From assembly GCF_023706045.1 (NCBI RefSeq), contig NZ_BQYL01000001.1:2090001-2154000 (forward strand): a stretch of DNA of 64,000 nt, written 5' to 3'. Numbering within the stretch: position 1 is the first letter of the stretch; each line of letters opens with the position of its first letter. Below are positions 1-9,318 of this stretch, in pieces. The notes beneath the pieces were generated by a model. The model ran no database searches. It saw nothing but the letters and a program-made list of their open reading frames with translations, and was not told where the DNA came from. The position numbers and the translations under genes are program-made. Source of the stretch: Kangiella sp. TOML190. GTDB taxonomy: Bacteria > Pseudomonadota > Gammaproteobacteria > Enterobacterales > Kangiellaceae.

Positions 1-405
1 CTCAATGGCCAATTTTATTGCACCAAGCATCAATTAAAACAATTTCTCAAACAAGGTGGCGGAACTATTGTGGCAGTAGCTTCACTAGCAGGTTTGCTAA
101 CTATCCCAGGACAGCTCGCTTATGTTTGTTCTAAACACGGAACCTTAGGACTGGTTAAAACCGTTGCCGCAGAATATGGCCAGCAAAATATCCGCGCCAA
201 TGCCATTTGCCCCTACTATATCGCCACCAACATGACCGCCGGCGCCGATGATGAGGTGCGCAAACTATGGCTTGAGGATACTCCAATGCATCGTTTGGGC
301 GAACTTAAAGAAGTGGCTCAAGCAGCGGTGTTTTATGCATCGGATGAGTCCGGTTACTGTAACGGTAATGCACTGGTTCTCGACGGTGGTAAGCACATTA
401 AATAA
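1..405 (+). CDS. SDR family oxidoreductase, 3' part only
   Basis: This is the C-terminal part of a short-chain dehydrogenase/reductase; the reading frame is open to the left window edge, so the gene starts outside. The visible part keeps the catalytic YxxxK (AYVCSK, about residues 40-44 of the fragment), a preceding VAVAS segment that supplies the catalytic Ser, the N-A-I-C-P segment after the active site, and a typical C-terminal end (DGG). Family members reduce or oxidise alcohols and ketones with NAD(P)H; the Rossmann glycine loop that would set cofactor choice is not in the window. The substrate cannot be named. A hairpin follows the stop codon, so the gene probably ends its transcript here, convergent with the glucose dehydrogenase. 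Confidence 0.9.
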   Translation, partial: LNGQFYCTKHQLKQFLKQGGGTIVAVASLAGLLTIPGQLAYVCSKHGTLGLVKTVAAEYGQQNIRANAICPYYIATNMTAGADDEVRKLWLEDTPMHRLGELKEVAQAAVFYASDESGYCNGNALVLDGGKHIK

Positions 406-418
406 GCATACACTCAAA

Positions 419-458
419 GCATAAGCTCAAAATTTCACTAGAAATGATGAGCTTATGC
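419..458. terminator. hairpin between convergent genes
   Basis: Arms 419-429 and 448-458 are perfect 11-bp complements, with a second 5-bp stem (432-436 with 441-445) inside the loop. It lies between the ends of the SDR gene (+) and the glucose dehydrogenase gene (-). The T-tracts on both sides are short, so it may be a weak bidirectional terminator. Confidence 0.6.
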
Positions 459-477
459 CTTTAATTAGCGAGATTTA

Positions 478-2856
478 TTACTTTTTAGCAGGAAGCGCAA
501 AGGCAACGATATAATCGCCCCAATCTTTGGGGTTGTAGCGTGCGCCACCAGCAGTGGTCACGATATACTGACGTCCATCTTCACCAATGTAGGTCATGGG
601 CGTCGACTGACCGCCAGTAGGCAAGCGACCTTCCCACAAGAGATCACCTTTGGTAACGTCATAAGCGCGCAAGTAATAATCTTGAGTGCCGCTATGGAAC
701 GCTAGCCCGCCCTTGGTGGTGATAACTCCGCCTAGTGCTGGCATACCAATGTAGAATGGTAAGCCTAATTGAGCACCTAAACCTGGGTAGGTCATATCCT
801 CAGCTGTGCCTGCCGGATGTTGCCATACCAGCTCACCACTGACTAGATCCACTGCTGATACTGTACCCCAAGGTGGCTCTAAACAAGGGATCCCCAACGG
901 CGACATAAAGTTAGTGATGTGGTGTGCGTAAGGCAGTCCAAACTGCGGCGAGAGCTCGCCGTGAGCATCACCCTGAAAGTTCGGATGGTCTTTCGTAAAT
1001 TGCTCGCGCGGAATTAGGTAAGTCACCACTGGCATGCGCATATCAGCAACCACCATCAAATTGTTGGCTTGATCAATACTGGTGCTACCCCAGTTCATGC
1101 CACCATTATTACCGGGATAAATGATCGACTTTTCAATGGATTGGGTAGTAAAGTCGCCATCGTAACGATAGGACTTGAATAAAATACGGCAGAGCATTTG
1201 ATCGATTGGCGTGCCGCCCCACATTCGCTTTTCGCTTAAATCTTCGCCACCAACAGCATGCATCTCAGTCGAAAAAGGCTGAGTTTCAGCATAGTATTCA
1301 CCTTCGACCGTGCCATCGCTGGCAGGAATTTTTTTCTGCTCTACCGCCTTGATGGGCTCGCCGGTTTCGCGATTTAAAACAAAAATTTGTCCGCGCTTAG
1401 TGGTTTGCACCAGAGCGGGGATCTGCCCACCCTTACCATCAGGAATTTCAGCTAAAGCAGGTTGTGACGGTAGATCAAAATCCCAAACGTCGTGATTAAC
1501 GGTATTAAAATGCCATACTTCTTTACCATTATTAAGATTTAAAGCGACCACGGATGAATTGTAGCCATCATCAAAATCACGCCTTTTGCCACCATAATAA
1601 TCTGGGGTCGCATTACCCAAAGGCAAATAGATCATATTCCGCTCTAAATCGAATGCCATCCCGCTCCACACATTGGGCGTTCCGCGAGTATAGGTTTCAC
1701 CCGCTGGTGGTAAATTATCAATAGCCGGATTGCCAAGATCCCACGCCCATAACTGCTGGCCAGTTCGAGCATCAAAAGCGCGAACTGCGCCTGAGGGTTC
1801 CCCCACCATCACATTATCAGCAATCCAAGAGCCAATAACGATTTTGTCGCCTGCAACAAAAGGCCCTGTTGTCGGCACCCAAAAACCATCTTTGACCTCG
1901 CCCATACCGACGGTTAAATCAATTTTCCCGTTATTACCGAAAGTTGGACACAAGCTGCCATCAGAAGTCTTTAGCGCATACATAGAGGCATCAATAGACG
2001 ATAGGATAATGCGCGGGCCACAAGAATCACCAGGCCCCGGATCAAAATAACCTAAAGTTCGGCAGCGTTTCCAAAAAGGCGAATCAGCCTTAGGATCAAA
2101 TTGCCATAAAATTTCGCCGGTGGTGCCATTCAAAGCGGTCACTTGCGAGCCAGAGCCGCATTGAAAAAGCTTTCCATCTACATAAAGCGGCGTATTTTGA
2201 TCTTGCAAGTGCTTAGACTGATCAGCAATAAAACCAGTTCGAGCAATCCAAGCCACTTCTAAATCTTTAACGTTCTCACGATTGATTTGATCAAAAGTCG
2301 CATAACGCGCACCCTCGCCGGTCTTACCCCATGAATACCATTCCTGACCTGAGGCTTGAGTGGTTTTAGAAGCTTGCCCCGCGGTTAACTGGATAGGGTT
2401 TTGCACGACATCGTGCGGTGAAAACATGCCAAGGAAAAACAAGGCAAAAAGACCAGCTAATACGGCTCCGCAACCATAAAACAGACCCGCACGCGGATGT
2501 TTTTCACCCGAAGGCTGCATCAAAGGCACCATCGCAATCGCCCAAGCGGCCATCGCGACAAACGATAAGAGCCTTGGAACCAAGGGCCAGAAGCTAAAGC
2601 CCACCTCATACAGCGCCCATAGTGCCGAGCCTATACAGACCGCTAAACACAACCAAACTCCCTTGAGCTGATTTTTAAACAGCCAGATTGCCGATAGGGT
2701 CAAAGCAATACCCGCAATGCAATAATACCAAGAGCCGCCCAATATCAGTAAATAAACGCCGCCAACTGCCATTGGCAAGCCAAAAATTAAAATAATAACC
2801 GCAAGGATTTTAACTAAAATATGCGCTGATGCCGCTTGCTGTTCCGAAGATTCCAT
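478..2856 (-). CDS. gcd: membrane-bound PQQ-dependent glucose (or quinate/shikimate) dehydrogenase
   Basis: A quinoprotein that oxidises a sugar such as glucose in the periplasm and passes electrons to ubiquinone. The N-terminal ~130 residues hold about five hydrophobic segments that anchor it in the inner membrane; the rest is the eight-bladed PQQ propeller with repeated W-docking segments. The NHDVWDFDLP segment carries the Asp that acts as catalytic base in E. coli Gcd, and the C-terminal TGGQSTPMTY and GDYIVAFALP segments match Gcd closely. The length (792 aa) fits the 796 aa of E. coli. I chose the ATG at 2856, which has AAGGA 8 bases upstream, over a TTG at 2874. The family also contains quinate dehydrogenase, so the substrate is not certain. 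No PQQ synthesis genes are in the window. Confidence 0.88.
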   Translation of the reverse strand: MESSEQQAASAHILVKILAVIILIFGLPMAVGGVYLLILGGSWYYCIAGIALTLSAIWLFKNQLKGVWLCLAVCIGSALWALYEVGFSFWPLVPRLLSFVAMAAWAIAMVPLMQPSGEKHPRAGLFYGCGAVLAGLFALFFLGMFSPHDVVQNPIQLTAGQASKTTQASGQEWYSWGKTGEGARYATFDQINRENVKDLEVAWIARTGFIADQSKHLQDQNTPLYVDGKLFQCGSGSQVTALNGTTGEILWQFDPKADSPFWKRCRTLGYFDPGPGDSCGPRIILSSIDASMYALKTSDGSLCPTFGNNGKIDLTVGMGEVKDGFWVPTTGPFVAGDKIVIGSWIADNVMVGEPSGAVRAFDARTGQQLWAWDLGNPAIDNLPPAGETYTRGTPNVWSGMAFDLERNMIYLPLGNATPDYYGGKRRDFDDGYNSSVVALNLNNGKEVWHFNTVNHDVWDFDLPSQPALAEIPDGKGGQIPALVQTTKRGQIFVLNRETGEPIKAVEQKKIPASDGTVEGEYYAETQPFSTEMHAVGGEDLSEKRMWGGTPIDQMLCRILFKSYRYDGDFTTQSIEKSIIYPGNNGGMNWGSTSIDQANNLMVVADMRMPVVTYLIPREQFTKDHPNFQGDAHGELSPQFGLPYAHHITNFMSPLGIPCLEPPWGTVSAVDLVSGELVWQHPAGTAEDMTYPGLGAQLGLPFYIGMPALGGVITTKGGLAFHSGTQDYYLRAYDVTKGDLLWEGRLPTGGQSTPMTYIGEDGRQYIVTTAGGARYNPKDWGDYIVAFALPAKK

Positions 2857-2959
2857 AAACTGATTCCTTTTCAATTAATGACCATTAACTAGCTACTAAT
2901 CCACAATGCAATATATCAAAGGGTTAGATCAAACTTATCTAATAGTAGCCCAGTCATTT

Positions 2960-2975
2960 TGTGACATGGCTCACT
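2960..2975. promoter_or_regulatory. CRP/Vfr-like binding site upstream of gcd
   Basis: TGTGA-N6-TCACT matches the CRP consensus TGTGA-N6-TCACA at 9 of 10 fixed positions. It sits about 104 bp upstream of the chosen gcd start, in the 200-bp gap before tatD. In E. coli gcd is under cAMP-CRP control, so catabolite regulation is plausible here; no experiment supports it. Confidence 0.5.
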
Positions 2976-3071
2976 TAAATATTCAGTTAGTAGAAATATC
3001 ACAATCACTAGCATAGGGCATTTTATCGCTAGGCCGATTGCGAGTTTACAACAAACCGATGCTAGTAAATC

Positions 3072-3845
3072 TTATCGAAATAAACGTTGAAAGTTATCAG
3101 CGGTGATATCGCAAATTTCTTGAAAGCTTGTATAGTGTAAATCCGCTACAAACTGCCCTACTTCTTTGACATAAGCGGGTTGATTGGATTTGCCACGATA
3201 CGGCACTGGCGCAAGGTATGGCGAGTCGGTTTCAATCAGCAGTCTATCAAGTGGTACTTTACGGCAAACTTCTCGCAACTCAGAGGCATTTTTAAAGGTA
3301 ACGATACCTGAAAAAGAAATATAAAAACCTAAATCTAAAGCGGCTTTTGCCATTTCCCAACTTTCGGTAAAACAGTGTAAAACACCACCGCATTGATTGG
3401 CTTGTTCTTCACGCAAAATATCCAAAGTGTCTTGTCGCGCATCACGGGTATGCACAATAAGTGGCTTGCCAGCTTGTCTGGCGGCTTGAATATGTTTACG
3501 AAAACTCTCTTGCTGTAGCTTATGATTTTCAGCTTCTTTATTATAAAAATAGTCTAAACCGGTTTCACCAATCGCGACCACTTTCGGATGTTTTGCTTGC
3601 TCAATCAAACTGTCGATACAGGTATCTTTTACCGCTTCATACAACGGATGAACTCCAACCGAGCAGACGATATCACGATGTGCCTTTGCAATTGCTAGTA
3701 CCTTAGGAAATTCTTCCAGCGTAATTGCTACGCACAACATTTTTTTAACGCCGCGCGAACGAGCGAAATCTAAGGCTTGATTTAAATCGTTATCGTATCC
3801 GCTTAAATCAAGGCGATCTAAGTGGCAATGGGAATCTATCAGCAT
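3072..3845 (-). CDS. tatD: TatD family metal-dependent DNase/hydrolase
   Basis: A TIM-barrel amidohydrolase of the TatD/YcfH type, with metal-dependent 3'-5' exonuclease activity known for family members. The N-terminal SHCHLD supplies two metal-binding His (6 and 8), GETGLDYF the metal-binding Glu, VHTRDA and LHCFTE further His ligands, and ETDSPYLAP the catalytic Asp region. The length, 257 aa, is normal. It is the last gene of the pabC-mltG-tmk-holB-pilZ-tatD run, a position conserved in gammaproteobacteria; the gap of 111 bp to pilZ suggests it may also have its own promoter. This position points to the YcfH branch rather than the tat-operon TatD. Confidence 0.9.
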   Translation of the reverse strand: MLIDSHCHLDRLDLSGYDNDLNQALDFARSRGVKKMLCVAITLEEFPKVLAIAKAHRDIVCSVGVHPLYEAVKDTCIDSLIEQAKHPKVVAIGETGLDYFYNKEAENHKLQQESFRKHIQAARQAGKPLIVHTRDARQDTLDILREEQANQCGGVLHCFTESWEMAKAALDLGFYISFSGIVTFKNASELREVCRKVPLDRLLIETDSPYLAPVPYRGKSNQPAYVKEVGQFVADLHYTSFQEICDITADNFQRLFR

Positions 3846-3956
3846 GGAGTGTCAGAATTTAAGTTAGCTGGTTGGATTGTAAAGTAAAGGCTTGTCAGAT
3901 AAAAGCAGGCAAAGAGATTTAGCTCTTACTTTAGCTCGCTTGGTGCAAGGAGTCTG

Positions 3957-4307
3957 TTACATGGTGTGGGTTGCTTTTTCCGACTCAAGACGACCCACTA
4001 AAATGTTTTCGATTTTAGAACGTGTTTTGCCTTGATCTTGTGGGCTAAACTGAACGCCAATACCTGCTTTACGGTTTGCTTGGGCATTTTTAGGAGTAAC
4101 CCAAGCCACCTTACCGGCAATCGGCAATTTTTCGGGATCATCGAGCAGCGCCAATAGCATAAAAACTTCATCACCAAGATTATAATCTTTGGTGGTTTGA
4201 ATAAAAATTCCGCCATTTTCAACGAATGGCATATAGGCCGCGTAAAGATCATCCTTATCTTCAACGGTAATGGTCAAAATACCTGGGCCTGTGCGTTCAA
4301 TTTTCAT
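3957..4307 (-). CDS. pilZ: type IV pilus assembly PilZ-domain protein
   Basis: A single-domain protein of 116 aa that closely matches Pseudomonas PilZ, a factor needed for type IV pilus assembly that works with PilB and FimX. LYAAYMPF, LGDEVFMLL, AGKVAWVTP and AGIGVQF are the recognisable family segments. The N-terminal RxxxR and the (D/N)xSxxG motif needed for c-di-GMP binding are missing (the second is replaced by VENGGIF), as in Pseudomonas PilZ, so it probably does not bind c-di-GMP itself. It lies 52 bp after holB in the same direction. Confidence 0.93.
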   Translation of the reverse strand: MKIERTGPGILTITVEDKDDLYAAYMPFVENGGIFIQTTKDYNLGDEVFMLLALLDDPEKLPIAGKVAWVTPKNAQANRKAGIGVQFSPQDQGKTRSKIENILVGRLESEKATHTM

Positions 4308-4359
4308 TAAAATTCCTTGCTAGTTACTTCTTTAGGAAAACATTAGAAGACTAATAGTT

Positions 4360-5409
4360 TTAGGCTATGCGCTGATATTTTTGCGGTAATTGGCTACAAA
4401 AAATTAGCAATGCTTGCCAAGATGAGCTTAGATTAACTGGACTTTTCTTCATTATCAAGCTTCTAAGCTCAACAATTTTCTCGTTAAGTTGCATTAAACC
4501 TTGATTATTAAGGCTTTTTACAATAGTTTCGATCGCTTGCTTTTGTCCCTGCAGGGCTATCAAATCCGCGTTGTCGGTTTCCGCCAGCAATAGACAATCG
4601 CGCATCATCAATTGTAACCACAAACAGCAATCTGCAATATCCGGCAGCCACTTCGTAGCTAACGTCAGCGCCGTCTGCTGGCCTTCAAGCAAAAAAGCCA
4701 TATCAAAAATAAATTCACCACATTTAAAGGCATCACCATCATTGGCAAAGCTCTCGGCTTTATAAGGTGCTTGCGGAAACAAATTAAGCGCCAAGGTTAA
4801 ATCGTCGGTTATAAACCCATTACGCTGGGTGACCCATTCGAGAATGGCTTTTGGTTCCTCGATGCTCAAGGCTTGTAATTGGCTACGACTACGAATGGTC
4901 GCGGGTACTTGCTGCAGTTGTTCGGTTTGGAGCAGTAATAAGGTTTTTGGCTGCGGCTCTTCTAAAGTTTTCAATAAGGCGTTATACGAATTCTGGTTTA
5001 GCGCTGCGACTTGGGCAACGTTTGCCACCTTCCAACCGCTTTGGTGCGCAGACTCGTGTAAAGCACCAATTAACTGACGCACCTGATCCACCGCTATTTG
5101 CGTTTTATCTTCTTCAATCGCAAGTAAGTGATAATCCGGATGGGTTTCAGCCTCGAATAAATGACAAGATTTACAATCACCACAAGCATGCTCTAACTGC
5201 TGGCGGTTTTGACACAAAACCCAGCGCGAAAATTCGTCGGCAAAGGTCTCTCGGCCTATCCCATCAGCACCGAGTAATAACACCGCATGGTGCATATTGC
5301 CGGAGCGAAACTGAGCTTGCAGCGTATTAAAAGCTGGCTGATTCCAAAAATCCAGTTGCGACTCTCTGGCAGCGGCTAATGGCAGATCCTCATCTCCAAA
5401 TAAACTCAT
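4360..5409 (-). CDS. holB: DNA polymerase III subunit delta'
   Basis: The delta' subunit of the clamp loader, which with delta and tau/gamma opens the beta clamp and loads it on primed DNA. The AAA+ fold is visible: a degenerate P-loop GADGIGRET (47-55), four zinc-binding Cys (C66, C76, C79, C82), the sensor segment NALLKTLEEP, and ATIRSRSQ. The N-terminus before the AAA+ domain is slightly long for the family. The start ATG overlaps the tmk stop by four bases (ATGA), so tmk and holB are translationally coupled. The length is 349 aa. Confidence 0.92.
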   Translation of the reverse strand: MSLFGDEDLPLAAARESQLDFWNQPAFNTLQAQFRSGNMHHAVLLLGADGIGRETFADEFSRWVLCQNRQQLEHACGDCKSCHLFEAETHPDYHLLAIEEDKTQIAVDQVRQLIGALHESAHQSGWKVANVAQVAALNQNSYNALLKTLEEPQPKTLLLLQTEQLQQVPATIRSRSQLQALSIEEPKAILEWVTQRNGFITDDLTLALNLFPQAPYKAESFANDGDAFKCGEFIFDMAFLLEGQQTALTLATKWLPDIADCCLWLQLMMRDCLLLAETDNADLIALQGQKQAIETIVKSLNNQGLMQLNEKIVELRSLIMKKSPVNLSSSWQALLIFCSQLPQKYQRIA

Positions 5410-6050
5410 GAGTCTGCTTCCAATGCTGCGTAAAAACCTTCAAGCACTTTAGCAATTTGCTGCTGAACTTGCTCAATGGTGCCGCTGGCGTCGACCACTT
5501 TCATACGTTCTGGTTCGGCCTCAGCAATAGCCAAATAGCCTGCACGGACCCGCTTGAAGAATTCAATCTGCTCAGATTCAAAACGATCTTTTTCGCCGCG
5601 CTCTTCAGCCCTGGCCAATCCCACCTCGATAGGCAAATCAAGCATAATGGTTAGATCCGGTTTAAAGCCTTGTAACGACCAGTTTTCGAGTAATTGAAGA
5701 CGCTCAAAGCCGAGTTCTCGACCCGCCCCTTGGTAGGCGAAACTGGCATCAGTAAAACGATCGGAAAGTACCCATTTGCCAGCCTCTAAAGCAGGCATGA
5801 TGGTTTGCGAAAGGTGCTGACAACGCGCAGCAAACATCAGCAATAACTCGGTTCGGCTATCTACAGTTTCATCACGCTTAGCCAATAACAACTCGCGAAT
5901 TTCTTCGGCTAGAGGGGTTCCACCAGGTTCGCGAGTATCAACCATCTCGATCCCTTTTTGTTTTAGCCAGTCGCGAATAAAAGCGATATTGGTGGATTTC
6001 CCCACCCCTTCGGTGCCTTCAATGGTGATAAAAATTCCGCACTTATTCAT
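5406..6050 (-). CDS. tmk: thymidylate kinase
   Basis: Phosphorylates dTMP to dTDP with ATP, an essential step in dTTP synthesis. The P-loop EGTEGVGKST lies at residues 11-20, the DRF(T/S) substrate motif at DRFTDASFAYQG, and REPGGTPLAE matches the dTMP-binding loop. The lid segment contains EERGEKDRFE. At 214 aa it has the usual length. It starts 2 bp after the mltG stop and overlaps holB by 4 bp. Confidence 0.96.
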   Translation of the reverse strand: MNKCGIFITIEGTEGVGKSTNIAFIRDWLKQKGIEMVDTREPGGTPLAEEIRELLLAKRDETVDSRTELLLMFAARCQHLSQTIMPALEAGKWVLSDRFTDASFAYQGAGRELGFERLQLLENWSLQGFKPDLTIMLDLPIEVGLARAEERGEKDRFESEQIEFFKRVRAGYLAIAEAEPERMKVVDASGTIEQVQQQIAKVLEGFYAALEADS

Positions 6051-6052
6051 CT

Positions 6053-7060
6053 TTATCGCTTTAATTGGTACTTGCGAACGGCGCGATTATGCTCGGCCAA
6101 GGTTTCGCTAAAATAATGGCTGCCATCGCCTTTTGCCACAAAATACAGCGCTTTGCCATCCGCTGGATGCAGCGCAGCATGGATCGCTTCGCGTCCAACC
6201 ATAGCAATAGGACTTGGTGGCAAACCAGCATGAACGTAAGTATTCCACGGATGGGGATTGGTAATATCCTTGCGACGAATATTGCCATCGTAATTAATAT
6301 CAGGATCGGCCACTAGCCCATAAATGATGGTGGGGTCGGTTTGTAAGAGCATTCTTTTTTGCATCCGACGGACAAAAACCCCTGCAATCAAAGGTCTTTC
6401 TGCCGGTACAGCCGTTTCTTTTTCGATAATCGAAGCCATGATCAAAGCTTCATAAGGATCTTTATAAGGCAAATTGTCGGCACGATTTTGCCATTCTTCT
6501 TCTAGTACTTTGGCTAACTGTTGGTTGGCTCTTTGATAAATATCCTGATCCGAATCACCTTTATTAAATTGGTAGGTATCGGCAAAAAACAAACCCTCAA
6601 GGTGTTCATCGGCTTTTAAACCCAAAACTGTTTTTAGCGCTTGACGATCCTTAAGTTTGTGCTGCAAACGCGGATCCGATTGGATGTTTTTGAATAATTC
6701 AAAAATATTGGAGCCTTCAATAATCGAAACCTGATAGCTGATAACCTTTCCTTCCACCAACAGTTTGAGTATCTCCGAAGGCGTCATATCTGCCGAAACT
6801 TGGTATTCGCCAGCTTTAATTGAGCGCAATTCTGGCTGCATTTTTAGCAGCAGTTGGTAGTAATAAAAATTATCGACTAGGCCTTCTTGTTGCCACTTTT
6901 TTCCCAATTTATAAGCAGAAGTGCCCTTTTCAACCGTGAGCGGCGAGCTAACGCCCAACGGTTCTTGCAAGAATTTTTGGTAGTTTTGCCATTGGAACCA
7001 CGCCATTGCCGCTAAAGCAAGCAGCAGCAATAGGATAAATATCGAAATCTTCTTTTTCAT
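6053..7060 (-). CDS. mltG: endolytic murein transglycosylase MltG (YceG-like)
   Basis: An inner-membrane lytic transglycosylase that cleaves nascent peptidoglycan and so limits glycan strand length. Residues 5-23 form one membrane anchor after a KKK start, followed by a LysM-like region and the YceG catalytic domain. IIEKETAVPAERP contains the catalytic Glu, and QTDPTIIYG and NTYVHAGLPPSPI are family signatures. The length of 335 aa is typical. It sits between pabC (20 bp) and tmk (2 bp) in one operon. Confidence 0.94.
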   Translation of the reverse strand: MKKKISIFILLLLLALAAMAWFQWQNYQKFLQEPLGVSSPLTVEKGTSAYKLGKKWQQEGLVDNFYYYQLLLKMQPELRSIKAGEYQVSADMTPSEILKLLVEGKVISYQVSIIEGSNIFELFKNIQSDPRLQHKLKDRQALKTVLGLKADEHLEGLFFADTYQFNKGDSDQDIYQRANQQLAKVLEEEWQNRADNLPYKDPYEALIMASIIEKETAVPAERPLIAGVFVRRMQKRMLLQTDPTIIYGLVADPDINYDGNIRRKDITNPHPWNTYVHAGLPPSPIAMVGREAIHAALHPADGKALYFVAKGDGSHYFSETLAEHNRAVRKYQLKR

Positions 7061-7080
7061 TAATGTAAATAGTTTAAATA

Positions 7081-7866
7081 TTAGTGTCTTATAGAAACTT
7101 CATTATATTGTGCTTGAAGTTTATTCAGTTCTGGAAATGGCATAAATTTCTTATTTTCATCAGCCATTTGTATTTGAGTAACCGGAATAATACCGACTAT
7201 TGCATTGGAAACCAAACAATATTGGGCGCTTTTTAAAATCTCTAGACCAAACTTCGATTCTGCGAAATCCTCTTGGGTTTCTAGTAGCCAACGGCGTACG
7301 GTGCCATTAACTCCCGCTTTATTGACTTTAGGGGTTAGCCAGCGATTGTTGCGATAGAAGTAGACATTCGTTTTAGTACCAGAAACTATAAATTGCTTAT
7401 TAAACATCAAGCCATCGAAGCAGTTTTCCGCAATTTCGTCACTAGCCAAAACCTGATCCAAGCGATTAAGGTGTTTAACTCCCGCCAAAGCCTTGTTTTG
7501 GCTGATTGGAGTTTGGCAAAGGGACAACGAAACGCCTTTGTCCAGATTTTTGATCGATTGGTTATTTAGCGGCGACCAGTTCATATAAAACTGATACTCA
7601 GGATTTTTTGGGATCGAATAACCGCGCTCGCCTTTGCCATTAGCGCCTCGACCGATGGTTAGCCGCAAAACACCATCGCTTTCTGGCTGTTGCTGAATAA
7701 AGCTAAGCAGATCTTGGTAAATCTGGTTGGCATCAAGCGAGTAAAACTTAAGCCGCTTGGCAGAAAAGCTCAAGCGCTCTAGGTGCAATGGCCAACGATG
7801 AATTTTATTGTCCACTACGCGAATGGTGGTAAAAAAACCATCGCCGTAAAGTAAAGCTCTGTCCAT
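7081..7866 (-). CDS. pabC: aminodeoxychorismate lyase
   Basis: A fold-type IV PLP enzyme that converts 4-amino-4-deoxychorismate to p-aminobenzoate and pyruvate for folate synthesis. LLYGDGFFTTIRV is the N-terminal signature, and GVKHLNRLDQVLA carries the PLP-binding Lys. KAGVNGTVRRWLL is the C-terminal family segment. In most family members a Glu precedes the T-x-x-N-(L/V)-(F/Y) segment; here the aligned position is Ser (VSGTKTNVYF), which may affect handling of the PLP ring nitrogen. The position between fabF and mltG is the conserved one. A hairpin upstream separates it from fabF. Confidence 0.9.
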   Translation of the reverse strand: MDRALLYGDGFFTTIRVVDNKIHRWPLHLERLSFSAKRLKFYSLDANQIYQDLLSFIQQQPESDGVLRLTIGRGANGKGERGYSIPKNPEYQFYMNWSPLNNQSIKNLDKGVSLSLCQTPISQNKALAGVKHLNRLDQVLASDEIAENCFDGLMFNKQFIVSGTKTNVYFYRNNRWLTPKVNKAGVNGTVRRWLLETQEDFAESKFGLEILKSAQYCLVSNAIVGIIPVTQIQMADENKKFMPFPELNKLQAQYNEVSIRH

Positions 7867-7904
7867 TGTGATGATTACAATTTAGTTTGCTAGATAGTAG
7901 CAAT

Positions 7905-7931
7905 AAAAAAGGCAAGTTTATACTTGCCTTT
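7905..7931 (-). terminator. hairpin terminator after fabF
   Basis: Arms 7908-7916 and 7923-7931 are perfect 9-bp complements with a 6-base loop; on the minus strand they are followed by a run of six T. It can end acpP-fabF transcripts before pabC, or reduce read-through into the pabC-tatD operon. Confidence 0.75.
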
Positions 7932-8010
7932 AAATGGATTCATCGCGGGCACTTTCTATGCCCGCCCGTCTTTGCAGGAATAACGGTTAGTCAGAGTATA
8001 TGGCAAGCAA

Positions 8011-9249
8011 CTAAACCTTGCTAAACACCAAAGAGCCGTTGGTGCCACCAAAACCAAAAGAATTACAGATGGTATTGGTGATCGAGGTTTGACGCGCTGT
8101 GTGCGGCACATAGTCTAAATCACAGCCTTCGCCGGGATTGTCCAAGTTCACCGTCGGTGGCGCGACTTGATCGACAATCGCTAAAACGCTAAAAATCGCT
8201 TCCACTGCGCCAGCGGCACCTAATAAGTGCCCTGTCATGGACTTAGTAGAGCTGACCATAACCGACTTAGCATAATCGCCAAAAATGGTTTTAACCGCAT
8301 TGGTTTCAGCAATATCACCCGCCGGCGTAGAAGTACCGTGGGCATTAATGTATTGGATCTCTGCAGGATTCATCCCAGCATCGTTGAGCGCATTTTGCAT
8401 GGCGCTGGCCGCTCCTTCGCCATTAGCTGGCGGCGAAGTAATGTGGAAAGCATCCGCAGACATACCAAAACCGGTAACTTCGGCGTAAATCTTAGCGCCG
8501 CGAGCTTTGGCATGCTCGTATTCTTCGAGCATCATCACCCCGGCACCATCGCCCATCACAAAACCATCGCGATCTTTATCCCAAGGGCGCGAAGCCGCGT
8601 GCGGATCATCGTTGCGAGTAGAAAGCGCCTTAGCCGAGCTGAAGCCGCCGATTGACACTGGCGTGGAGCCTTTTTCAGCGCCGCCTGCTAGCATGGCATC
8701 GGCATCGCCATAGGTAATCATACGCGCCGCATGGCCAATCGCATGCACGCCAGTGGTACAAGCGGTCACAATAGAGATATTCGGCCCTTTAAGGCCATAT
8801 TTGATAGATAAATGGCCAGAAATCATGTTTATGATCGAGCCAGGGATAAAAAATGGTGAAATTCGACGAGGGCCTGATTTTTCATTGATCAGAGTATTTT
8901 TCTCAATAGTTTCAAGGCCGCCTATTCCAGCACCAACGCAAGCTCCGACTCTATTAGCGTTAGCCTCTGTGACTTCCAAACCTGAATCTTGGAAAGCTTG
9001 AACGCCGGCGACTATGCCGTATTGGATAAATTTATCCATCTTACGTGCATCTTTTGGCTCCAAGGCCGGAGTGGGATCAAAATCCTTAACCGCGCAAACA
9101 AAGCGCGTGCTAAAAGCGCTAGCATCGAAATCTTCAATTGGCCCTGCGCCACTTTTTGACGCTAAAATCCCATCCCAAGAATCCTTAATGTTGTTACCTA
9201 ACGGGCTCAACATGCCCAAACCCGTTACAACTACTCTACGCTTACCCAA
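8011..9249 (-). CDS. fabF: beta-ketoacyl-ACP synthase II
   Basis: The elongating ketosynthase of type II fatty-acid synthesis; it condenses malonyl-ACP with acyl-ACP and in bacteria also controls temperature-dependent unsaturated chain elongation. The Cys-His-His triad is visible: Cys in [10 protein letters not shown] (about C164), His in [11 protein letters not shown] (about H304) and His in [10 protein letters not shown] (about H340). The C-terminal NSFGFGGTN is complete. The start is a TTG (first residues GKRRVVVTG align with E. coli FabF), with GAGGG about 8 bases upstream. The length of 412 aa is normal. It follows acpP with a hairpin in the gap. Confidence 0.97.
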   Translation of the reverse strand: MGKRRVVVTGLGMLSPLGNNIKDSWDGILASKSGAGPIEDFDASAFSTRFVCAVKDFDPTPALEPKDARKMDKFIQYGIVAGVQAFQDSGLEVTEANANRVGACVGAGIGGLETIEKNTLINEKSGPRRISPFFIPGSIINMISGHLSIKYGLKGPNISIVTACTTGVHAIGHAARMITYGDADAMLAGGAEKGSTPVSIGGFSSAKALSTRNDDPHAASRPWDKDRDGFVMGDGAGVMMLEEYEHAKARGAKIYAEVTGFGMSADAFHITSPPANGEGAASAMQNALNDAGMNPAEIQYINAHGTSTPAGDIAETNAVKTIFGDYAKSVMVSSTKSMTGHLLGAAGAVEAIFSVLAIVDQVAPPTVNLDNPGEGCDLDYVPHTARQTSITNTICNSFGFGGTNGSLVFSKV

Positions 9250-9318
9250 GGAACTACCCTCTTCAATTGATGATTAACCAAAATAGCTTAAAACAAATGT
9301 TTTAGTCGCCCATAAAAC

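Noticed and set aside
3957-4307. PilZ as a c-di-GMP receptor
   Set aside because: The RxxxR and (D/N)xSxxG motifs are absent, as in Pseudomonas PilZ, so ligand binding is unlikely.
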